Under the pieces are notes generated by a model. That model worked only from the letters and a program-made list of their open reading frames with translations, was not told the DNA's origin and did no database searches. Positions 16,287 through 24,900 of a stretch of 64,000 nucleotides of DNA are shown here, one piece after another (position 1 is the first letter of the stretch; each line of letters starts with the position of its first letter). The DNA comes from DASRYH01 sp035687245 (GTDB lineage: Bacteria > Actinomycetota > Coriobacteriia > Anaerosomatales > PHET01), in the NCBI GenBank assembly GCA_035687245.1, contig DASRYH010000042.1, positions 75,575 through 139,574 of the forward strand, in the 5' to 3' direction. The position numbers and the translations under genes were made by a program.

Positions 16287-17519
16287 CTAGTCGTTGTCGA
16301 ATTCGTAGTCGATATGCGTGATGCCGGTGCCCAGGTACTCGCTTTGGATGATAGAGAACGGCCTCTTGTTCGAGTGTCCCACGTAGAAGGTGGAGTCCAT
16401 ATTCCAAAGCTCGCCGGAGAGCAGGTACTCGCCCTGCAAGAGGTTGGGCTTCTTGAGCTTCACGCGCAGGGTGTGCTTGCCGACCTGCGAGTTGATGCGG
16501 TTGCGCGCGTTCTGCTTGTCGGACATGTAGACCTCGAGCTTTTCGGCATTTCGCACCGTGTAGCAGAACGAGAGCCGCTCGATGGGCTTCTTCACTTCGT
16601 AAGTGAACTCGAAGTGGATGTCTTCGCCGTATGAGAACGCGGTGGTCTGCTCGCCGGAGTCGTCGAACATGCGGAAGCCGGTGACCTGGAGGATGTCTTT
16701 CTTCTCCATCGCCACGTCTTCGCCACCGGCGGACTCGCGTTCCTTCTCGCGCTGCTTGGCACGCTCGCGCTTGAGGAACTCCTCGTACTTGAGCACGACG
16801 GGGCCGAGCTCGCCGTACTCCATCACCTCGCCCTTGTTGATCCAGACGCCCATCGTGCAAAACGCCTTGACGGTGAAGAGCGAGTGGCTAACGAACAGGA
16901 TCGTCTTGCCCTGCTGGCGGAACTCTTCCATCTTCTCGATGCACTTGAGCTTGAAGATGTCGTCGCCCACCGCGAGGACCTCGTCGACGATGAGGATGTC
17001 GGGGTCCACGCTCACCGAGACAGCGAAGCCCAGCCGGGCCTTCATGCCGCTCGAGTAGGTGCGCACAGGCTGGTTGATATGGTCGCCGATGTCGGCGAAC
17101 TTGATGATCTCGTCCTTGCGACGGTCGGCCTCTTCCTTGGGGATGCCTAGGGCCAGCGCGCGCAGGTAGATGTTCTCGATGCCGGTGAGCTCGGGGTCGA
17201 AGCCGCTCGTGAGTTCGAGCATCGCCGAAATGCGTCCGTTGACCTCGATCTCGCCGCTCGTGGGCGTGGTGACGCCGGTGATCATCTTGAGCAGCGTGGA
17301 CTTGCCCGAGCCGTTGCGGCCCAGGATCGCCACGACCTCGCCCTCGGGGAAGTCGATGTCCACGTTCTTGAGCGCCGTGAACTTGCGGGCGTTGTCCTTC
17401 TTGCGGAAGGGCGCGAGCGCGCGGTCCACCGACGACGAGTAGATGCGGTAGGTCTTGGTCAGCTTCTTGACGCGGATCGCGTTCTTCTTGGGCTGTGTGG
17501 GGGTGTTGGTCTCAGTCAT
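16287..17519 (-). CDS. ABC transporter ATPase for surface polymer export (TagH/Wzt-type), with C-terminal carbohydrate-binding-like domain
   Basis: The ATPase domain (about residues 15-250) shows Walker A GRNGSGKST, signature YSSGMKARL, Walker B ILIVDEVLAVGD and switch His FVSHS. It belongs to the teichoic-acid/O-antigen exporter subfamily. A charged linker leads to a C-terminal beta domain (about 275-410) like the Wzt glycan-recognition domain, which would bind the polymer to be exported. Shine-Dalgarno GGAGG is followed by a TGCCGAA copy before ATG 17519. The permease gene ends 13 nt upstream. Together they export the polymer made by the neighbouring transferases. Confidence 0.9.
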   Translation of the reverse strand: MTETNTPTQPKKNAIRVKKLTKTYRIYSSSVDRALAPFRKKDNARKFTALKNVDIDFPEGEVVAILGRNGSGKSTLLKMITGVTTPTSGEIEVNGRISAMLELTSGFDPELTGIENIYLRALALGIPKEEADRRKDEIIKFADIGDHINQPVRTYSSGMKARLGFAVSVSVDPDILIVDEVLAVGDDIFKLKCIEKMEEFRQQGKTILFVSHSLFTVKAFCTMGVWINKGEVMEYGELGPVVLKYEEFLKRERAKQREKERESAGGEDVAMEKKDILQVTGFRMFDDSGEQTTAFSYGEDIHFEFTYEVKKPIERLSFCYTVRNAEKLEVYMSDKQNARNRINSQVGKHTLRVKLKKPNLLQGEYLLSGELWNMDSTFYVGHSNKRPFSIIQSEYLGTGITHIDYEFDND

Positions 17520-17532
17520 CTTCGGCAGCCTC

Positions 17533-18354
17533 CTACAGCACGTCCGCGAAGTCGCGCTGCAGGCGCGAGAACAGGAAGCTCGAGAAGAGCGTGAGCACGA
17601 TCATCAGGCCCCAGAAGTAGGCCGCGTACTCCCACTGCGCGAAGAACCACTTGTTGTAGACGAACGCGTTGCGGTAGCCCTCCACCAGGTAGGTGATGGG
17701 ACTGAGCATGATGAGCCGCCGAAGGAAAGACGAGTCGATCTTGTGGATCGACCACAGGATCGGCGAGAGCCACAGGAGCATCTGCATCGTGGACTTCACG
17801 AGGTGAAGCACGTCCGAGCTGACTGCGGTCAGGGCCGAGAGCAGCTGGGCCGTTACCAGCGAGAACGCCAGACAGCACAGGATGTAGTAGGGGAGCTGCA
17901 GGAAGTAGATGGACAGACCGAAGCCCGTGAAGACGTAGATCGCCACCACGAGCAGCATCAGCATCATGTGTACGAAGAACAGCGAAAGCACTTCGGACAC
18001 GGGGATCGTCTCGACCGGGTAGACCATCTTGGTCACCAGGTGGCTGTTGTTTCGAACCGAGGATCCACCTATCTGCAGGGCGTCTTGGATGTAGAACCAC
18101 GCCATGATGCCCGGTAGCAGCCACAGAATGTAAGGTGCGCCCTCAACCGGCTTGTTGCCGCGGATACCGATGGTGACGGCAAACCAGAAGACGCCGACGA
18201 AGATCGCCGGCTTCACGACCGACCAGAAGACGCCCAGCGACGAGCCGCTGTAGCGCTTGGTCAAGCCGACTTTGGCCATGGCGACAGTGCGGCCGAAGTT
18301 CTCGACGTTGATCCTGAATATGCGGATGAAGTCCTGGACTGCGCTTTGAAGCAC
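17533..18354 (-). CDS. ABC-2 permease for surface polymer export (TagG/Wzm-type)
   Basis: The 273-aa permease has about six membrane segments and ABC-2 family features: an amphipathic N-terminus with LTKRYSGSSLGVFWSVVKP and a C-terminal LSPITYLVEGYRNAF motif typical of TagG/Wzm/RfbA. It pairs with the ATPase 13 nt downstream. It starts at GTG 18354 after GAGGAGAG and is the first gene of the leftward arm, divergent from the cytidylyltransferase gene. It forms the channel that moves the lipid-linked polymer outward. Confidence 0.9.
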   Translation of the reverse strand: MLQSAVQDFIRIFRINVENFGRTVAMAKVGLTKRYSGSSLGVFWSVVKPAIFVGVFWFAVTIGIRGNKPVEGAPYILWLLPGIMAWFYIQDALQIGGSSVRNNSHLVTKMVYPVETIPVSEVLSLFFVHMMLMLLVVAIYVFTGFGLSIYFLQLPYYILCCLAFSLVTAQLLSALTAVSSDVLHLVKSTMQMLLWLSPILWSIHKIDSSFLRRLIMLSPITYLVEGYRNAFVYNKWFFAQWEYAAYFWGLMIVLTLFSSFLFSRLQRDFADVL

Positions 18355-18647
18355 GTACTCTCCTCGTCCGGTGGACAGGCGTCGCGCGTTTGGTCATAAG
18401 GATGCCTGTACCGGGGGCATTGTCCGACATCCTGTAGGGGAAGTGAAACCTCGCCTCGCCGAAAGTGACTCGCGCACGACTCTTCGGCAGGTGTTTTGGC
18501 CAGCGTATCGGAACGGTTACAGGGCCAGAACGAGGGTCCGGGTTCGGTATACTGACCCACGGTGCTACCGGCTGGGGCCGTTCGGCACGCCAGGCAGGCC
18601 CGTGCACGTGGCCGCCCCATCGAACCTCGAGGAACAAGGTGCAGCCC
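18355..18647. promoter_or_regulatory. Divergent promoter region between the two arms of the teichoic-acid-like cluster
   Basis: These 293 bp hold no credible gene. A TATACT (18548-18553) about 95 bp before the cytidylyltransferase start is a good -10 candidate for the rightward arm, but no strong -35 is visible at 17 bp. Two TTCGGCA copies lie at about 18484 and 18583. No clear promoter was found for the leftward arm. Confidence 0.35.
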
Positions 18648-19343
18648 ATGAAGACCGGAATGATCGTGTTGGCGGGCGGTGTCGGCAAGCGCATGGGACA
18701 GCCGATCCCCAAGCAGTTCATCATGATGGGCGGCAAGCCGATCATCGCTCACGTACTCGAGAAGGCGGAGCGGCTCGCCGACGTCGAGAAGGTCGTCATC
18801 ACCTGCCCCGGCGAATACGTTGCCGAGACCAACGACCTGCTGCGTCACCGCAACCTTTCGGGCCGCTTCTGCTGCATCGAAGGCGGCGAGACGCGTCAGG
18901 ACTCCGTCTACAACGGCCTGATGGCCCTCGATGGCTTCGACCGCGTCATCGTGCACGAGGCAGTGCGGCCCTTCGTGACCTACGAGGAGTTCCGCGCGCT
19001 TATCGACAGCGAGTTCGACAACGCTATCTACGGGACGCGTATCCCGTTCACGGTTGTGGCCGGTCACGACTACGTCGAGGGCACCTTCGAGAGAAGTGAG
19101 CTCGTCAACGTGCAGCTGCCGCAGAAGTTCGACCGCGCGAAGCTCGTGCAGGCGCACGAGATGGCGCGTGCCGAAGGCGCTCGCCAGTTCACCGAGGACG
19201 CGAGCTTGCTCTTCCACTATCTCAAGGAGCCGGTGCGCATCCTCGAAGGCTCCGAGCGCAACATAAAGATCACCGAGCCCACTGACCTCATCATCGGCGA
19301 AGCAATCTATGGCGAGTACGTCCTGGGGAGGGCACAGGATTAA
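18648..19343 (+). CDS. IspD/TarI-family cytidylyltransferase, probable ribitol-5-phosphate cytidylyltransferase
   Basis: The family transfers CMP from CTP to a polyol phosphate. The nucleotide-binding N-terminus reads VLAGGVGKRMG, then PKQF (catalytic Arg/Lys region). Typical downstream motifs are IVHEAVRPF and the segment VQLPQKFDRAKL. IspD (isoprenoid) and TarI (teichoic acid) share this fold. The adjacent SDR and TagF genes favour TarI, making CDP-ribitol. ATG 18648 follows AAGGTG; the frame continues upstream but without support. The stop TAA overlaps the next ATG. A role in the MEP pathway cannot be excluded from sequence alone. Confidence 0.85.
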   Translation: MKTGMIVLAGGVGKRMGQPIPKQFIMMGGKPIIAHVLEKAERLADVEKVVITCPGEYVAETNDLLRHRNLSGRFCCIEGGETRQDSVYNGLMALDGFDRVIVHEAVRPFVTYEEFRALIDSEFDNAIYGTRIPFTVVAGHDYVEGTFERSELVNVQLPQKFDRAKLVQAHEMARAEGARQFTEDASLLFHYLKEPVRILEGSERNIKITEPTDLIIGEAIYGEYVLGRAQD

Positions 19344-20053
19344 TGAAGACCGCGATCATCACCGGAGCGAGCCAAGGCATCGGCCGCGCCGCTGCCGTCC
19401 GCTTGAGCAACGACCCCACGGTCGGAAACATCGTCCTGCTCGCCCGTAACGCCGAGAAGTTGGCGGGCACGGTCGAGCAGATGAATCCTGAGAAGAGCAT
19501 CAAAGCGATTCCGACCGACCTCTCCGACATCGACGCCATCGAAGGCCTCGTGAAGGGCGTCTACGACGAGTTCGGCAGCATCGACATCCTGCTCAACGTC
19601 GCTGGATACGCCGAACCGGCCGCGCTGCTCGACACCACCAACGACAACATCCGGACGACCTACTTCATCAACGTCTTCGCGACCATCGTCATCACCCGCG
19701 AGTGCGTGAAGTACATGAAGAACACGCCGGCCAAGATCCTGAACGTCGCCTCCACCGCAGGCGTCACGCCGCGTCCGGGCTGGCTTGCCTATGCCTCGTC
19801 GAAGGCAGCAGTCGTCTCGATGGGCGAGACGCTCACGCAGGAACTCGCTGAGTACGGCATCAAGGTCTACACGATCTCGCCGGGCCGCTGCGCGACCGAG
19901 CTTCGCGTCAAGCTCGCTCCCGAGGAGGATCCCTCCACGATCATGCAGCCCGAGGACGTTGCCGAAGTCATCGCCGGGCTGATTGCCGACACTGAGACCT
20001 GCCTCGACGGACAGAACCTCATCGTCAGGCAGCTGCCGCAGCACAGGAAATGA
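19343..20053 (+). CDS. SDR-family oxidoreductase, probable ribulose-5-phosphate reductase partner of the cytidylyltransferase
   Basis: The N-terminal Rossmann motif TGASQGIGR binds NAD(P)H, and catalytic Ser (ASTAG) and YASSK (Tyr-x3-Lys) are present. In Haemophilus Bcs1/Acs1 a TarI-type cytidylyltransferase is fused to an SDR domain that reduces ribulose-5-phosphate to ribitol-5-phosphate. Here the same two activities appear as adjacent overlapping genes (TAATG), so the pair very plausibly makes CDP-ribitol. The following transferase overlaps by 4 bp. The substrate is inferred from context. Confidence 0.85.
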   Translation: MKTAIITGASQGIGRAAAVRLSNDPTVGNIVLLARNAEKLAGTVEQMNPEKSIKAIPTDLSDIDAIEGLVKGVYDEFGSIDILLNVAGYAEPAALLDTTNDNIRTTYFINVFATIVITRECVKYMKNTPAKILNVASTAGVTPRPGWLAYASSKAAVVSMGETLTQELAEYGIKVYTISPGRCATELRVKLAPEEDPSTIMQPEDVAEVIAGLIADTETCLDGQNLIVRQLPQHRK

Positions 20054-21174
20054 GTCTTCTCGAGTACCTCCTGTCCAAGGCGTGGCTGCGCGTGTGCTAC
20101 CTCGTGTGCACGGTGCTGCCAGTCCGCCAGAACCGGGTCGTATTCGCATCCGCTCGCGCTGAGAAGCTCGTGGGCAATCTGCGCTTCATCCACGAGGAGC
20201 TTGAGCGTCGGCATCCAGAGCTCGAGTGCGTCTTCTTGCTCGACCGATACTCGTATTCGTTACTGGGCAAGATCGGCTACCTGCTGACGCTTTCGCGCGC
20301 GTGCTATCACCTGGCGACGGCACACTACGTCGTCGTGGACAACGCGTACCTGCCGGTCCACGTCGGTCCGCACCGCAAGCAGACCAAGGTCATCCAGGTC
20401 TGGCACGCGGGTGGTGCGCTCAAGAAGTTCGGCGTGGATGTCGTCTCACCGCACCGCGAGGTCGAGAACCGTTTTCTGCACAAGTACTACGACTACGTGA
20501 TCGCGCCCTCACAGCGTTCGGTGGAGCCCTACGCGTCGGCGCTGCGCACCGATCCGGCCCGCGTGCTGCCTCTCGGCCTCGCCCGTTCCGACTTCTTCTT
20601 CGACGAAGAGGCGAAGTCGGCCGCGCGTGAGCGAGTATTCGAGACCTACCCTGCCCTGGCTGGCAAGCGCATCGTGCTCTACGCGCCCACCTTCCGAGGC
20701 CAAGGCGTGGCCAAGCACGTGGCACGCGATCTCGACGCACCCGCGCTCAAGGCCTCGCTGCCCGAGGACACCGTGCTCGTCTACAAGCCGCACCCGGTGC
20801 TTGAGATCACCGATGAGGAGCGCGCCGGCTTTGACGAGGTCATCCGCACGGGTTTCGACGTCAACGAGCTGTTCGCCGTCGCCGACGTCCTCATCACCGA
20901 CTACTCGTCTTCGATCTTCGAGTACGTGCTGCTGGACAAGCCGCTCATCGTGCTCGCCTCTGACCTCGCTGAATACGAGCGCGATCCCGGTTTCTACCTC
21001 GACTTCGGGCGCGAGATGGTGGGCTCACTCGCCTCAGACACCCACGACGTCATCCGAATCATCGCCGAAGATGACTTCGATCTCGCAGCCTATCCCGCGT
21101 TCCAAGCGCAGTTCTGCGAGCGCTCAGACGGGCACGCTACGGAGCGCATCGTGGAGTTCATCGCCGGGCTCTAG
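20050..21174 (+). CDS. CDP-glycerol/CDP-ribitol phosphotransferase (TagF/TarL-like), third copy
   Basis: This 374-aa transferase has the same family motifs as the two leftward homologues: VWHAGGALKKFG, YAPTFRGQG, VYKPHPVLEI and TDYSSSIFEYVLLDKP. A hydrophobic N-terminal stretch (about 5-25) may anchor it. It overlaps the SDR gene by 4 bp (ATGA) and so is co-translated with the enzymes that would supply CDP-ribitol, making it the best candidate for the ribitol-phosphate transferase. It is the last gene of the rightward arm. Confidence 0.88.
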   Translation: MSLLEYLLSKAWLRVCYLVCTVLPVRQNRVVFASARAEKLVGNLRFIHEELERRHPELECVFLLDRYSYSLLGKIGYLLTLSRACYHLATAHYVVVDNAYLPVHVGPHRKQTKVIQVWHAGGALKKFGVDVVSPHREVENRFLHKYYDYVIAPSQRSVEPYASALRTDPARVLPLGLARSDFFFDEEAKSAARERVFETYPALAGKRIVLYAPTFRGQGVAKHVARDLDAPALKASLPEDTVLVYKPHPVLEITDEERAGFDEVIRTGFDVNELFAVADVLITDYSSSIFEYVLLDKPLIVLASDLAEYERDPGFYLDFGREMVGSLASDTHDVIRIIAEDDFDLAAYPAFQAQFCERSDGHATERIVEFIAGL

Positions 21175-21315
21175 GGCGCTACCGCCGCCGCCGGCCCATC
21201 GCCACTCCCGCGAAACCGCGCTTCCAAGATGCGCGCACGGGAAACATCTGCCCAAGAGTGCGAAAAATGGGGCATCCGCAACTAGAAATCAGGCTTCTTC
21301 ATCAGGTAAAGTAAT

Positions 21316-21364
21316 GTGAATAGGCACGATGGACTTGTCGTACGTGAGATGTGCCTGGATTCAC
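21316..21364 (+). promoter_or_regulatory. Hairpin in the leader of the TPR / multihaem operon
   Basis: The intergenic stretch 21175-21386 contains an inverted repeat: GTGAATAGGCAC (21316-21327) pairs with GTGCCTGGATTCAC (21351-21364), leaving a two-base bulge and a 23-nt loop. It lies 22 bp before the TPR start, so it would be part of the mRNA leader or an operator. The c-di-GMP (GEMM) riboswitch, sometimes found before multihaem genes, was looked for here and its conserved core was not found. Confidence 0.4.
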
Positions 21365-21386
21365 TGGGGGATCGTGAGCCTGAGGT

Positions 21387-21971
21387 ATGAGCGAAACAGC
21401 ACGAAATGCAGAGGGACGGCCGACTAACCGGGATCTGGCCATCGTCGTGGTGGTCTGTCTGGTCATGCTTGCCGCCGTCGTGACCTATCTCGTGACTTCG
21501 AACAGCACGAGTGAGATTCGCCAGCAGAGTGCCGTGGCGCGCGAGGCCTTCACTTCAGGAAACCTTGAAGTGGCGCTGAAGTCCGCCGAAGCAGCTGTGA
21601 AAGCGGGCGCAGACGACACGGCGACGCTCAACCTGCTTGGCCAGGCGAGGGAAGCCAAGGGTGACCTCAGCGGCGCCGAAAGGGCATTTGGCGAGTCCTT
21701 GCGCCGTGATCCGAATCAGCCGCTCGTCCTGCACGAGCTTGCGGTTATTGCCGTTTCGCGCGACGATTTGGATTCGGCGGAGTCGAGTCTGCGAAAGGCC
21801 CTCGCCGATGACGAGAAGCTAGCGGGTTCCCGCTTGCTTCTCGCCGACGTGCTCGCGAAGAAGGGACGCTCGGACGAAGCCCGGGCGCAATACGAAGCCG
21901 TCCTCGAGGCGGCGCCGCATGGCGTGGACCTGAACACCGTGCGAGCCAAGCTCGAGGCGCTGCCGCGATAG
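21387..21971 (+). CDS. Membrane-anchored TPR protein (194 aa)
   Basis: An N-terminal cytoplasmic segment (about 1-17) is followed by one membrane helix (about 18-42). The rest is three to four tetratricopeptide repeats, for example FTSGNLEVALKSAEAAVKAG and RDDLDSAESSLRKALADD. TPR proteins scaffold protein assembly. It ends 7 bp before the giant multihaem gene and is probably co-transcribed, so a role in export, assembly or haem loading of that protein is a reasonable guess. Confidence 0.75.
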   Translation: MSETARNAEGRPTNRDLAIVVVVCLVMLAAVVTYLVTSNSTSEIRQQSAVAREAFTSGNLEVALKSAEAAVKAGADDTATLNLLGQAREAKGDLSGAERAFGESLRRDPNQPLVLHELAVIAVSRDDLDSAESSLRKALADDEKLAGSRLLLADVLAKKGRSDEARAQYEAVLEAAPHGVDLNTVRAKLEALPR

Positions 21972-21978
21972 GAGAGAT

Positions 21979-24900
21979 TTGACCCGCCGTCCCTCGATGG
22001 CGGCGCGTGCGATCCTGCTGTGCGTGCTCGCCTTCTTGCTGGTCATAGCCAACTCACCGATCTCGGCGATGGCGTACCTCTCCACTGCCCCAGCTGGTGA
22101 CAGAACCTGGTATTGGCAGAATCCCGAGCCGCAAGGCAACCAGCTCCTCGACGCATCTTTCGTGTCGCCCAGCGTTGGTTGGGCGGTCGGCCAGTCGGGC
22201 ACGCTGCTCATGACAGACAGCGGGGGTGTGGTGTGGGAAGCGCAAGACTCCGGAACCGCGTCTGACCTTCGCGGAGTCAGCTTCGTCGATGCGCTGAACG
22301 GCTGGGCGGTCGGCGGCAACGGCGTCATCGTGCACACCACCGACGGCGGCATCACGTGGAGTGCGCAGACATCGGGCACTACCACTCCTCTACGCGCGGT
22401 GGACTTCTTTGACGCCAACAATGGTGTGGCAGTTGGCACCGGCGGCCGGATCATCAGGACCGCAGACGGCGGCGCCACATGGACTACGGGCAACTCGAAC
22501 ACCGGTGAGATCCTCTACGGTGTCTCGATGGCGAGCGCCTCGACCGGCTGGGCAGTCGGAGCGTCCGGGACGATCTGCAAGACCACCAACGGCGGTGCCA
22601 CCTGGACCATCCAGAAGGCATCTACCTCGCTCGTCCTGAGTTCGATCTACGCGATCGACACGAACACGGCTCTGCTTGTCGGCGCGTCGGGAACCGTTGC
22701 TCGTACCACCAACGGCGGCACGAGCTGGACAAAGCCCTCGCCTGGAACGACGGTCGCCCTCTACGACATCAGCTTCGCTTCGGCCACCGATGGGTGGCTC
22801 GTCGGCACTGGCGGAGCGATTTCGCACACCACCGACGGCGGCGTCACCTGGACCTCACAGAACTCCGGCACGGCCACACTGCGGGCGGTTGCAGCCGGTT
22901 CGAGCACGAGCGCGCACGCCTTCGGCGACTTCGGCACGAGCCTTCGCACGAATGACGGCGGCTCGACATGGCAGTCGGACGCGGGCGGAACCGCGGGGTC
23001 GATGTACTCGGTCGACTTCGTCGATCTCTCGAACGGCTGGGCAGTCGGCGATGGCGGCGCGCTCATGCGCAGCACCGACGGCGGCGACTCATGGGAGACG
23101 CTGTCGGCAGGCAAGATCGCGCTGCGCGGCGTCGACTTCATCGACCTTGCGAACGGCATCGCCGTGGGTGACGGCGGCCGGATCGTCACGACGGCCAACG
23201 GCGGTACGACGTGGACGACGCGTACCTCGGGCACGACGCAGAACCTTCGTTCCGTCTGCTATGCGAACTCGACGACCGCTTGGGCCGTCGGTGAGACCGG
23301 CGCGATTCTGAGGACTATGGACGGCGGCGTCACCTGGACGACGCAGACCTCCGGGACCAACGCCATCCTCTACTCGGTCGACGCGCTGAGCGACACCGAC
23401 GTGTGGGTCGCAGGCCAGCAGGGTGTGGTCAAACACACCACCAGCGGCGGCTCGACATGGACGACCGTCGATCCGGGTACCAACCGCACCTTCCGCTGCG
23501 TTGAAGCGGTGGATGCGAGCCACGTCTATCTCGCGGGGGCATCGGGCACGCTTCGCTACACCGCCAACGGGGGCGTGAGCTGGACGGCGCAGGCACCGGG
23601 TGTCTCGACAGACATCTACGCAGTCGGTTTCGGAACCGCGCAGGCGGGCTGGTTCGTCGGCGCCGACGGCGTGGTCGGTTACACGACCAATGGCGGCACG
23701 AGCTGGACTCCGCAGCAGTCGGGTACCAAGAACAGCCTCTACGACATCCACTCCGCCGACGCCTCGACTGCGTGGGCGGTCGGCGCGAACGCGACGGTGC
23801 GTCACACCAACGACGCAGGCACCTCCTGGCAGTCGCTGAGCTACGGGACTGTCGAGAATCTCAACGACATCACCTTCACCGACGCACTCAATGGTTGGGC
23901 GGTGGGTGCAAACGGCATGGTGCGCCACACGCACGACGGCGGCCTCACGTGGCGGACGCTCTCGGCGGCCATCTCCAACGCCCTGTACGCGGTCGCGTTC
24001 ACGTCGGATTCGGCGGGCGTGATTGTGGGACAGGCTGGCTCAATCAAGACGACCAGCGACGGCGGCGTGACGTGGACGACGCGTTCTTCGGGCGTCTCGC
24101 AGACGCTGCGCGACGTCGCTTTCTGGGACGCTTCCAACGGCATCGCCGTAGGCGACACTGGCCGAATCCTGACGACCGGCAACGGCGGCGCGACATGGTC
24201 GAGCCGCAACTCCGGCACGAACGTGAACCTGAAGTCGGTATCCGTGCTCGATTCGACGCACGCGTGGGTTGTTGGCGACGGAGGCAGACTGCTCTTCAGC
24301 GCTAACGGCGGCCAGACGTGGGCGACGCGGCCCTCGGGCGTCTCGGTCAACCTCACTGGCGTGAAGTTCGTTTCGGCGACCACGGGCTGGTTCGTCGGCA
24401 CCTCCGGCACCGTTCGTACGACGTCTAACGGCGGTTCGAGCTGGACCGCGCAGACGTCTGGCACGACCCGCAACCTCACGAGTGTGAGCGCGCTCGACGC
24501 GAACCGTGTGTGGGCGGCTGGCTTGGCCGGTACGATTCTCAAGTCCTCCGACGGCGGTGCCACGTGGACCAATCGCCCGACTGGCCTCAGCACCGACGTG
24601 AACTCGATCAACGTGCTGAGCGCGACTTCGGGTTGGGCGGTCGGCACGGGTGGCACAACAGTCAGCACTGCGGCCGGCGCCGCGCCGGTCACAACGGCGT
24701 TCCTCGACCCGAACGCGGCCGATGGCATAGACGACTGGTACGTCTCGCCTGTGACGCTCACGCTCCAGCGAGATGTTCCGGGTGTGACCCGCTACAGCGT
24801 CGCATCGGGGATCGGCCCGTGGTCCACCTACGCCGGGCCCGTGACTCTCGCCGACGGCTATCACACCGTGTGGTACTACTCCGCGGACACCGCAGGCACG

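Noticed and set aside
21175..21386. c-di-GMP-I (GEMM) riboswitch upstream of the TPR/multihaem operon
   Set aside because: The conserved GEMM core and tetraloop receptor were not present; only a simple hairpin was seen.
22165..24695. CRISPR array or satellite repeat
   Set aside because: The regular 123-bp periodicity is coding, diverged and in frame with a propeller-blade consensus.
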